NCBI GenBank assembly: GCA_028564925.1
Contig: CM053029.1
Span: 288,589,057 to 288,653,056 of the forward strand
Direction of reading: 5' to 3'
Origin: Lithobates sylvaticus
Lineage: Eukaryota > Chordata > Amphibia > Anura > Ranidae
Length of the DNA stretch: 64,000 nucleotides
Position numbers and translations under genes: made by a program. Positions 1-9,168 of the stretch are shown here, in pieces. The notes beneath the pieces are model-generated. The model saw only the letters and a program-made list of their open reading frames with translations. It did no database searches and had not been told where the DNA came from. How positions within the stretch are numbered: position 1 is the first letter of the stretch; every line of letters begins with the position of its first letter.

Positions 1-5
1 CAACA

Positions 6-8
<3 letters not shown>

Positions 9-43
<35 letters not shown>
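9..43. repeat. (GA)n microsatellite
   Basis: A near-perfect GA dinucleotide run, followed by T-rich low-complexity DNA to about 150. It lies downstream of the piggyBac transposase stop, inside the transposon. Confidence 0.9.
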
Positions 44-44
<1 letters not shown>

Positions 45-149
45 AATAAAACGACAACTATTTTTGTTTTTTTTATTTTATTTTTTTTTTGGGGGTTTTT
101 TTTTTTTTACTTTTTTTTTATTTTTTACACTTTTTTTTTTAAACTATAA

Positions 150-268
150 CTATAATTTTAACTGTAACGGTCGGGTCTCAAAATGCGATGGCATTCTTGA
201 GACCCTGTAACTATAATTTTAACTAGCGGTCGGGTCTCAAAATGCGATGGCATTCTTGAGACCCTGTG
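150..268. repeat. 59-bp tandem duplication containing hairpins
   Basis: Two copies with a 59-bp period. Each holds an inverted repeat with arms GGGTCTCAA..AATGC and GCATTCTTGAGACCC around a GATG loop (about 172-206 and 231-265). They lie just downstream of the transposase stop, so they may be subterminal binding sites or a transcript 3'-end structure; the role is inference. Confidence 0.8.
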
Positions 269-305
269 AAAGTGTATCCTAGCCTGTGAAATGCTGTACC
301 CTACA

Positions 306-2278
306 CTAAAACCTCACTAGTGAGTGGTAGCGTTCAAAACATTCACCAATGCAGAGACCAGGATTGTCAGGACAGCGTGGACAATAATAACGGGTGTCAC
401 GCCTACATCCGCGCTTGGTACAGACACGACATCTTTTTTGGGGGGCTCGTTGGGTAGGGGTACTCGGGAGGACATAAGGGTAATGCCTCTCATACAGCCG
501 GCTAACTGCATTTGGTTCGGAATGGTGAGGTGCAGAACCGTCTGGAAACAGAAGGTCTGTGAGAACCTCTTCCAGGAATTCAAGGAAGGGTAACCTCCCG
601 CCTGAAGCTCCGTATAGCACATGAGCATTCAGAAAAGCCAATTGGAACAAATAAATAGACACTTTTTTGTACCAGCGTCTAGCCTTACGGACAACTAGGT
701 ACGGCGCCAACAACTGGTCGTTGAGGTCCACCCCCCCCATATTAAGGTTGTATTCGTGGACACAGAGGGGTTTCGTCACAACACCAGCCGCCGTACGAAT
801 TTGGACTGTCGTGTCTGCATGAAGGGAGGTAAGAACGAAAACATTCCTATTATCCCTCCACTTCACAGCGAGCAAATTATTACACTTCAAGCAGGCTCTC
901 TCCCCCAGCCTAAGAGGGGAATCTACAAGCCGCTGGGGAAAGCCCCGGCGATTAGGTCGCACGGTGCCACATGCTCCAATCTGATGATCAAACAAGTGAC
1001 TAAACAGTGGCACGCTCGTGTAATAATTGTCCACGTACAAGTGGTACCCCTTTCCGAATAAGGGTGACACCAAGTTCCACACTATCTTGCCAGCGCTCCC
1101 TATGTAATCTGGACAGTTCTCCGGCTCTACGTGACTATCTTTTCCCTCATAAACCGAAAAGCTCCACGTATAGCCTGTTGCCCTGTCACAGAGCTTGTAG
1201 AGCTTGACCCCGTATCTGGCACGCTTGCTGGGAAGGAACTGTTTGAAAGACAAGCGGCCAGAAAACTTAATCAGGGACTCGTCAACGCAGACAACTTGAT
1301 TGGGATTAAACAAGGCTGCAAAACGTAGGTTGAAGTGGTTTATGAGGGGCTGAATTTTGTAGAGCCGATCAAATTCAGGGTCTCCACGAGGACGACAGAG
1401 TTCATTGTCACTGAAGTGCATGAACCGCAAGATCTGTTCGTATCGTGCCCTGGACATGGAGCGAGAGAACACGGGCATATGGTGGAGCGCGAGGGTGGAC
1501 CAATAAGACCTCAGCGTCGGGAATTTATGCATGCCCATGTTGATGGAAAGGCCCAGAAAGGACTTAAATTCGGAAACCGTAATTGGTTTCCAATCTCTGG
1601 CAAGGGAAGGCACTTGGGGATTAGCGGCGATGTATTGACCAGCGTATATATATTACTTTGGTCCACAATAGATCTATAGAGATCTTCCGTGAAAAACAGC
1701 GATAAAAAATCGGATGGCTTAAAATCAGCTGTTTCCACCTGAATACCGGGTTGGCCAGTGAATGGGGGAAGTACGGGTCCTTCAGAAGTGGTGGGCACCC
1801 AATCAGGATTGGCGAATTCTGCAGGAAGGACACTATGTGATCGACGGGCCTGCCTTTGTCTTCTTCTTGGTGGCAGCGGGACACTACTTGTGCTTGCCAC
1901 CTCGCCAGCTTGAACTGCACTTATGGGACTCGCCACGTCACCAAGTGTTACTGCAGTGCTGGTTTGACTACGTCCAGGGTGTACTAGGCCGCTGGTGCTT
2001 GCCAGTTCACCAGAAGGAATAGCGGCGCTAGTACTTCTCTGCTCCATACGAGAGACCTGCGGTTCCTGCACCTCAACAACAGCAGAAGATCGGGATCGGG
2101 TACGCCTGACCTTAGCAGGGACCTCACCTCCGTCGCCAGAGCTATCTGTCATGGAGCCGCTGTCGTCTACTGGGTCGTATTCTGAGCCTGATTCTGACAG
2201 ATGAGTGACCTCCTCTTCACTATCTGACATACTCAGAAACAAGTAGGCCTGTTCACTAGTGTACTTGCGATTTGCCAT
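306..2278 (-). pseudogene. piggyBac transposase, one frameshift
   Basis: This encodes a DDE/D transposase that excises and inserts at TTAA. The likely start is the Met codon at 2276-2278 (MANRKYTSEQ), preferred over an upstream Met at 2317. The N-terminal part is acidic and Ser-rich, as usual for the family. In the 435-residue downstream part (306-1613) the three catalytic Asp sit in CVDESLI (residue 111), YVDNYYTS (195) and GGVDLNDQ (296). The C-terminus is a Cys-rich zinc-binding domain (CRVC, YYCPRC, CIGEC). The N-terminal frame reads to about 1650, where a short TA run (about 1645-1652) seems to carry an extra TA, and the rest continues in another frame. With the slip ignored the protein would be about 640 residues, near the family size. 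Everything else looks intact, so inactivation may be recent. Confidence 0.88.
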
Positions 2279-2729
2279 TTTGGGCTCTAAATTTAGTAGT
2301 ACACTAGTGAGATTCACAGGAAAAAAAGCTCCTAGGCTGCTGGCGACTGAATCAAAACGCTACCAAAAAAACAGTTAGCGATCGCAGGGATCAGGCCTGA
2401 CTCTGCGAACGCTGCAGTTATGTGTGCTTAGTGTTTTGTAAGTGACAGTGATCGATCGATACTGCACTTGGGTGGGCTGGGCTGGGCTGGGCGGGGGGGG
2501 AAAACGCAGGTGCTAGCAGGTATCTGGGCTGATCCCGCTAACAATGCGTTTTTTGGAACCCTAAACTGCTGGGACGCTAGTATAGATCTGATCAGATCAG
2601 ATATTGATCTGTTCAGATACTATACCACTAATACACTGAGGTGTATGCTTTGCGCGTGGGTGTTTGCGGTGCTGGCACTAACCTGGGGCGACGCAGACCT
2701 TATTTGTCCCTAAAACCTAATTGATATCA

Positions 2730-3260
2730 CCCGCCGGGCGATCAGGGGGTTAAACCGTTATTGGGTAATAAATGGCGGGTGCCCTGACAGTATAAAAAAC
2801 AAACTATCTAACCAGCGTCACCCGTAACAGTAATACGGTGATCACTGGTGAAAGGGTTAACTAGGGGCAATCAGGGGGTTAAAACCTTTATTAGGTAATA
2901 TATGGGGGTACCTGACGTTATATAAAAACCTGACGGGGAACCTAAATAACTAAATAACTAACTGGCTAACCAGCGTCACCAGTGACACTTATACTGTGAT
3001 CACTGGTGAAAGAGTTAACTCTAGGGGCAATCAAGGGGTTAAAACCTTTATTTAGGTTGTAATATGGGGGTACCTGACCTATAAACCTATTTATAATCCT
3101 ATATAAACCTGGCGGTTACCTAAAAAAAAAACTGGCTACCTAGCGGCACCAGTGACACTAATAGAGCGATCAGAAAAACGATCGCTTAGTGACACTGGCA
3201 AAAGGGGGTGAAAGGGTTACCTAGGGGGCAATCAAGGGGTTAAACCTTTATTGGGGGGGG
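2730..3260. repeat. imperfect direct repeats in the piggyBac 5' subterminal region
   Basis: About four diverged copies of a unit built around GGCAATCAGGGGGTTAAA, starting near 2737, 2867, 3024 and 3225. Each is followed by variants of ACCAGTGACAC and TGATCACTGGTGAAAG. They sit between the transposase start and the TTAA end and could be transposase-binding repeats. Confidence 0.7.
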
Positions 3261-3559
3261 GGGGTAGGGGGCTACCTTAGACCTAAAGGGGCCTAAAACT
3301 AACTGCCCTGACAGTTATTACAGTCACACTGACACTAAATGCAGTGATCAGTAAATAAATGATCACTGCAATCAGTGACACTGTGACAGGGGGGGCAGGG
3401 GGTGATCTGGGGGGGTGATCTGGGGGGGTGACAGGGGGGTGGATTGTGTGCCTAAGTGTCCTGGTGTCAGTGTACTGTTGTGCACTTACTTGCTGTGTCT
3501 TCACCGCTCGGCGTCCCGGTCAGAAAGACCGACACGAGGAGCGTGACGTCACTTCCCCT

Positions 3560-3780
3560 TGCCTGTGTTTACAATTACACAGGCAAGGGAGAATGTGATT
3601 CGCCAGGAGCGATCGGGAGGGGGTGGCCAGAAACCACTGGCCGTCCCCTCTTCCCGCATCGCTCCTGACACGATCCCGACCGTCCCTGCCGGCGGAGGGG
3701 GGTCCGATCGGACCCCCCAACCGCCTGAAGAATGGCACGTACAGGTACGTCCTTTTGCCTGTACGTGCCATTCTGTTGAC
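3560..3780. repeat. cluster of subterminal hairpins of piggyBac
   Basis: Inverted repeats CTTGCCTGTGT/ACACAGGCAAG (about 3557-3588), GGGGTCCGATCGGACCCC (3698-3716) and GAATGGCACGTACAGG paired with its complement (3731-3774). They lie within 250 bp of the TTAA end. Similar subterminal hairpins occur in the other TTAA-flanked repeats here. Confidence 0.75.
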
Positions 3781-3810
3781 GTATATGTACATGGGGCGGT
3801 CGGGAAGTGG

Positions 3811-4855
3811 TTAAATATGGTACCTGGGGTGTCTAAAGTATGCCTGTGACGTGACATGTGTTTCCCGTGTTTAGAACTGTCCCTGCACAAAATGACATTT
3901 GTAAAGGAAAAAAAGAAGCATTGTCCAAGCAATATGGATGAAAATCTTTGAGAAAAATGGCATGGCTACCCCATCCCCCCCCCACCCCAGCCTATTACCA
4001 GCCCCTTTGTGTCTTGTATGAATATTAAGGGGAACCCTGCACCCAAAATAAAACCCTATACCTAAAACCCTATATACTCTGAACCGCAGTATACAGGCGG
4101 TGCAAACAAGACAGGGACTGTAGGTATATACTGTATGTACAGTATGTATGTATGTATGTATTGACTGTTGGTGTATACTGTGCTGGAGGCACACAAAACA
4201 CACTAACTCCTGCAGATGGCTGTCTTAGGTGACAACAGGGCAGATACAGTGTAAGGTGGTTTAGTGTGCTACTGCTGTGCTATACTCACACAGCACACGC
4301 ACACACTAACTCCTGCAGATGGCTGGATTGGTAGAGAACAGCACTGAGAAGAACACACTATTCCTGCCTATTTTTCCTCTATCCTACACTTTCCCCACAA
4401 GCAAAGGCTGAGAAGAATACACTATCCCTGCCTATTTTCCTCTTTCCCTACACTTTCCTCACACAGAAATGATTCACATATAGTGTGTACATGTACAGTA
4501 AACTGTCACTGTTCCTCAAGCCGGAACACACTACACGAGGCCGCCGGCGCGGTGGCCTTATATAGTGTGGGGCGTGTACTAAACCCCCTGAGCTATAATT
4601 GTCCACAGGCATCCTGCCTGTGGCCAATTATTGCTCTCCTCGCCGCTGGCTATGATTGGCCAAGCATGCGGGGTCACAGTGCATGCTTGGCCAATCATCA
4701 CCCAGCAATGCACTGCGACTGGCGCAGTGCATTGTGGACCACTCGCATCACACAAATTTGATGCAAACGGCCCTCAGCGTTCTGCCCCCAACGAGCGGAT
4801 GAACGGCCGATGTTCGATTCGAACATGGGTTCGAATCGAACACCGGGCCCATCCC
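3811..4855. mobile_element. foldback-family repeat, right part
   Basis: The sequence starts at the piggyBac TTAA with the family motif GGTACCTGGGG and ends in GGGCCCATCCC followed by TA (4856-4857). It shares the GTTCGAATCGAACA-rich terminus and the CATGCTTGGCCAATCAT inverted repeats with the copy at 44194-45270, in opposite orientation. It carries short internal direct repeats (ACTCCTGCAGATGGCT at about 4205 and 4306; GCTGAGAAGAA at about 4346 and 4408). The missing part should lie left of the window beyond the inserted piggyBac. Confidence 0.75.
4545..4575 (-). promoter_or_regulatory. conserved TATA-like box in foldback element
   Basis: On the minus strand CCACACTATATAAGGCC precedes a GC-rich segment. 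The same arrangement (CACACTATAAAAGGCC) occurs on the plus strand at about 44465-44480 in another copy. Conservation between copies suggests a promoter; no transcript evidence exists. Confidence 0.4.
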
Positions 4856-4857
4856 TA

Positions 4858-5100
4858 GTGTCCACCTGTTATAGGAGGAGTCCTTTAGTTCTCCCATATA
4901 GAGGAGTGTAATTCTCCCAAGGTTTAGATAAGCAGGATCATCCATTCTATGTATAGTGTAGGACCCACTGATAATGGGGTACTTTGATGCAGTAAGTGGG
5001 CTTAAGCACCATATAGCCATATAGTGTGACTAAATCCCCATATTTTTTTTTAAATGTTCAGGTGTTTTAAATAGCCTTGCAGGAGGTAAATGTCATTTTT
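4858..5100. other. unassigned spacer
   Basis: Non-coding sequence between the foldback end and the hAT fragment. I see nothing recognisable in it. Confidence 0.5.
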
Positions 5101-5600
5101 GCATGTGTGCGCTGTGATATTTTGTTCAGCTTAATTATTTGAACACAGCATCAGTCACTTGCTGCTTGACAATGCACAGACATTACAGGATTCTGATGTT
5201 GGTTCTGAGGTAAGGGTAGAGGAAGGGAGCAACATGAGCCTACAGAGAGGGGATAACACTGATATACAACAAATTGGCAGTCATGTTCCCCCAGCCACAG
5301 CGTATTGTGAAGTTGGCTCCAGTGATGATGAGGATGGAGGCAGAGGCGGCTCTAGGCTTTGTGAGGCCTTAGGCAAATCTTAGACATGAGGCCCCAAAAT
5401 GGGAAAAATAATTAAAGCAATAGAAATTAACTGTATAAATTGCATGATATTCCCTTCAACTGTAACACACACATCAGGCGAATTAGGCGGCCGTGAGGCC
5501 CCTAGGAGTGTGAGGCCTTAGGCGATCGCCTAATTTGCCTAATTAGAGAGCCGCCTCTGGATGGAGGGGATGATGATTATGAGGTTACTGATGCAACTTG
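5100..5600 (+). pseudogene. hAT-associated N-terminal coding fragment
   Basis: An acidic open frame from about 5159 contains GSSDDEDGG and is interrupted by a hAT MITE at 5341-5559. After the MITE it resumes with GDDDYEVTDAT and then a stop. The position upstream of better-recognised hAT segments suggests the variable N-terminal region of the same gene. Sequence alone does not prove this, because no BED finger or catalytic motif is visible here. Confidence 0.4.
5341..5559. mobile_element. hAT-type MITE with perfect 8-bp TSD
   Basis: A 219-bp element with terminal inverted repeats CAGAGGCGGCTCT and AGAGCCGCCTCTG. It is flanked by the direct repeat GATGGAGG at 5333-5340 and 5560-5567. CAG termini and 8-bp duplications are diagnostic of hAT. 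There is no coding capacity. The perfect duplication suggests a fairly young insertion. Confidence 0.92.
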
Positions 5601-5839
5601 AGTGCTGGATAGAGCAGAGGAGGAAAGTGAGGGGGAGAAACAACCCCAACTAGGCAGGATGTCCTCCATAGGCAGCCATCATGGAAGAGTAGAGAGCAGC
5701 CACCCTATTCCATCTCATTGTGGAGCTGCTTCTGGTCTACTTCCAACAGCTCAGCTGTGTGGGTTGTTATTAGCACATGTGCAGCCGATTGTACTGTTGC
5801 AATTTGCATTCTCTGTTGCAAGCAGAACAAGGCATTTAA

Positions 5840-5980
5840 CTACTTCCCGCCCAAGGGCATCATATGACGTCCTGGACTTTCAGTGGGAATATCTGAATGA
5901 TGCCTATAGCTGCAGGCATCATTCAGATATTCCCACTGAAATTCCAGGACATCATATGACGACCCTTGGGCGGGAAGTGG
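5840..5980. mobile_element. palindromic piggyBac-type MITE
   Basis: A 141-bp near-perfect hairpin with ends ACTTCCCGCCC and GGGCGGGAAGT. It is bounded by TTAA at 5836-5839 and 5981-5984. The arms pair through CATCATATGACG and CAGTGGGAATATCTGAATG around a short centre near 5905. The target is itself palindromic (see findings). Confidence 0.92.
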
Positions 5981-5993
5981 TTAAATGCCTTGT

Positions 5994-6429
5994 CAAGCAT
6001 GTGGTTCCTTGTCCTTGTTTGCAGCCAGTGATTCTGTGCACCATAAGAACGATCATAGCTTGATCATTCTTACAGGCGATGGGAAGGGACATCCCCCCGT
6101 CACCACCCGGTGCTTCTCTGGGCTCTCCCGTGCCATTGGGGACCCAGAGAAAGAATCACCCGCCGCCAGATGACGAGTATAGAGATTTATCTCTATGACC
6201 GTAGGAGGGCCAGGCGTTACGTTATGACGTCACATCTGGGCCACGGTTGTAAACAAAGCTGCGACCGTGGCTGGTAAACATGGGATTGTGGATTTTTTTT
6301 CCCGATCTCCTGCTTTCCAGCCTGGAGGAGAGATGTGGGTTCTTATTGACCCCGCATCTCTCCATAAAGAGGACCTGTCACGAATGATTCCTATTACAAG
6401 GGATGTTTACACTTCCGGTATGGAAGTGG
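5994..6429. mobile_element. piggyBac-type non-autonomous repeat, one end visible
   Basis: The right end is GGAAGTGG followed by TTAA at 6430-6433. The interior is GC-rich with short inverted repeats, for example around GATCATAGCTTGATC. No matching left terminus is seen, so the copy is truncated or was disrupted by the neighbouring palindromic MITE. Confidence 0.6.
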
Positions 6430-6439
6430 TTAAACTCTC

Positions 6440-6866
6440 ACCACTCAGCCCATTGGCTGAGTGGTAAGCACCTGAAAGCCACACACAAGGGACACAATTC
6501 TTTTTCTCCTCACATATTATGTCTACCCCTGCTATATCACATGTCCTCTCAGCAGCCTCCACTGACAGGGATGATAGTATAGCAAAGGGTGTCACAGGTC
6601 CTTGAAACATGTCTGCCAGCAGCACACCACCAGCTAGAGTATAGCAGGCAAAGTTCTCTGACCCAGCTGCTGCATAAAAAAAAAAAAATACACTCACTGC
6701 CACCCACATGCCCAGTGTCTAATTTCCAGCTTGTCTAAATTGCAGGCTTTACAACTCCTGCGTTTTCTTCTAGTGGATTCTGCCCCCTTCCATGAATTTG
6801 CAGAATGTGCTGTACAACAATGGCAGGTTCCCAGTTGTTATTTCTTTGCACGTAAATCCATTCCAG
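6440..6866 (+). pseudogene. hAT transposase fragment, upstream of L1 insertion
   Basis: Around 6735-6866 the plus strand encodes VDSAPFHEFAE and YFFARKSIP, resembling the hAT stretch that precedes the first catalytic region. The frame is cut by the L1 at 6867, and the duplicated target means the sequence resumes at 13601. A (A)n run at 6675-6688 and stop codons upstream show decay. Confidence 0.6.
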
Positions 6867-7029
6867 GCTTCCGGTTCCGGCGCCGCATGGATTAGCTGAG
6901 TCTCCCTCAGCTCTCGCATAGCAATCCACAAATCGGCCTATAAATTCTGCTCCGAGCCATCTGGTCTCCGGTATCTGCTTCAGATACCCCCCCATGATCA
7001 GCCGACCACGGCCGTACCTCTGACGCCAC

Positions 7030-7362
7030 CCCATTTGCGGCTGCAAAATCGCCGCCGGCCGGGCCGAAAATCGAGGCCCCGGCTTCGGCCTACACGGCCG
7101 GTCCCGCTCCACTACGCGGCCTGTTAGCACAAAACGCCGCCTCCCACGCCGCCTGCTGCCTTACCGGACCCCCCCCCCAATCCTCCAGCAGTCTGAAACC
7201 GCCGCCGGCCGGGCCGAAAACCGAGGGCCGAAAATCGAGGCCCCGGCTTCGGCCTACACGGCCGGTTCCTCTCCACAACGCGGCCTGTTACAGCAAAACG
7301 CTGCCTCCCACGCCACCTGCTGCCTTGACGGACCCCCCCCCAACCCTCCAGCAGACTGATCT
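7030..7362 (+). promoter_or_regulatory. L1 5'UTR tandem monomers
   Basis: Two tandem copies of about 150-160 bp begin at GCCGCCGGCCGGGCCG near 7050 and near 7201. The second contains a small internal duplication (CGAGG..CCGAAAATCGAGG). They are CpG-rich and C-rich. Tandem 5' monomers act as promoters in mouse L1; by analogy this is the likely promoter. Confidence 0.7.
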
Positions 7363-7527
7363 TTGCTTGCAGACTGCACTTGCCTGCTGAGGGACACAGT
7401 CAAATCCCTTCTGTCAAAGACGCAAATAGAGGCCCAGGACTCGGCCTTCTCATTCAGCATTTCCTCACAATCTCACATATCCCCCCCAGCTGCCAATAAC
7501 CCCCCTGGGGGTCCGTACACTTTCTCC

Positions 7528-8594
7528 ATGGATCGCTTTGTGGAAAAGACTGGCTCACGTTCCCTCACACCCGCTCCGGTGTCTCAGGCCCAGTCACATC
7601 TGGAGGCCCCAGCCGCAGCCTCCCTGACCATCGAGGGGGACCAACCAGCAATGGAGGTGATCACTCATAATCACACTGCACCCCCTCCCCGATACAGTCT
7701 CCTCTTCCCCCACACCCTGCTAATTCCTCATCAAGCCTGGGGGATGATAACACCGACCGTATCGCCCAAGCTGTTGCAGCACTCCTTTCCCCCATGATAG
7801 CCGCCTCAGTGGAAAAGGCCATAGATGCGGGGATGAGGCAAATTAAGGCCCAAATAGGGGAACATTCTACTAGACTACATGAGGTGGAACATCGCCTCTC
7901 CAGTTTGGAAGAAGAGGTATATCAGGCGCAAGCTACCGAACAAGCACAAGACAAAACTAATCAATATATACTCCAAAAATTGGATGACCTAGAAAACCGA
8001 TCCAGAAGGAGCAATCTGAGATTTGTAGGGGTCCCAGAATCTTTGCAGACGTCAGCCATCATGGAATTCTGTGCCAACCGCATTCCAGAGGCGCTAGGAC
8101 TTCCTGGCCCTTGCATGGTCGAACGGGCCCATCGCATGGGCACCTTCACCCCAGATCGCAAATCTCCTCGCCCAATAATCGCGAAATATCTTAATTACGC
8201 TGACAAAACAATCATTCTGCAAAAGTTCAGGCAGTCCAGATCCCTTCACATCGACGGCATCAAAATCCTGATCTTCGCAGACTATTCTTTGGAGGTCTCA
8301 AAGAAAAGGAAAGCGTTCCAAAACATCTGTTCAGAGCTTCATCAGCAACAGATTAAATTTACGCTGACCTTTCCCGCAACCCTCCGCCTCAAAGCCCCCA
8401 ATGGGGACCAGCTCTCTTTTCAAGATCCCCAGGAAGCGGAAGTCTTTCTACGATCGATGCGGGCTGACGCACACTCCGACTCCCAATCTAGATCTTCCCC
8501 GCACCATCGCTCTCTGGATCAACGAAGCCCGCGAAAGGATTCCCCAAAACGCTTTAGGTCGTCAGGACCTAACCACCGGAATTCCCCACGCTGA
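7528..8594 (+). pseudogene. L1 ORF1 protein, one frameshift
   Basis: This encodes the RNA-binding chaperone of the L1 particle. The proposed start is ATG at 7528 (MDRFVEKTG), a start typical of vertebrate L1 ORF1. The first about 55 residues read in one frame. A slip within C-runs near 7681-7711 then moves the reading into the frame that runs open to the stop at 8592-8594. After the slip come a coiled coil (HSTRLHEVEHRLSSLEEEV, with heptad Leu), an RRM-like domain starting near RRSNLRFVGVPE, and the C-terminal domain near TFPATLRLKAPNG. The tail is Ser/Arg/His-rich. Apart from the slip it looks complete, about 355 residues. Confidence 0.85.
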
Positions 8595-9168
8595 CGCACA
8601 CTCTGAACATCCGCCATGCCTTCAACATGGGACACGTACGCTGCTCAGCCCGTGACCCTTGAGCCTACTTACACGGACTACGCAGGTATCCCCACCTAAC
8701 TTGTTCCCCTGCTCTTGCACATGTATGATTTATTTTACTGTACTTATATGCATTCCCATATTGCTGATATACATCACCCCCATTAGCCTCACTGTGTTCA
8801 CCCTCATCCTGATCTGGCACTTATGTACTTCCCGCCACAGCGGCTATTGTCATTGTCACTAAAGTACGAAGGGCAAATACCCACCTTCACGCTGGATTGC
8901 CAAGAGAGCTGGTTCACACAGTGATTCTATGCGGAAAAAATTGAAGTTCTTCCAATGTTTTGTATTGGTTGTTACCCTCCCCCACCCTCTCTATCTATCC
9001 CTCTTTTTTATTCCCTCTTATTACCGGCACCCATCAAACACCAGATGAACAGCCATCAGTCCTTTCGAAACACCAGACCACTCATGCTGACAAACTACTT
9101 CAGTCTCTGAGGCCTCCAGCTGCTGTACACAATACACTGCCCCATACCACACGCAGGCCTACACTCAC

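Larger units (their letters stand above)
1..3810 (-). mobile_element. piggyBac-family DNA transposon, left end outside window
   Basis: The transposase lies on the minus strand. The right end is a GGGAAGTGG terminus at 3802-3810, followed by TTAA at 3811-3814, which is the target site known for piggyBac. The other terminus is not seen and should lie left of base 1. The flank beginning at 3811 continues a foldback repeat seen elsewhere in the window, whose homologous stretch also contains TTAA, so the transposon inserted inside that repeat. Between the transposase start and the right end there are imperfect direct repeats and several subterminal hairpins. The element is autonomous in layout but its transposase carries one frame change. 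Confidence 0.85.
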
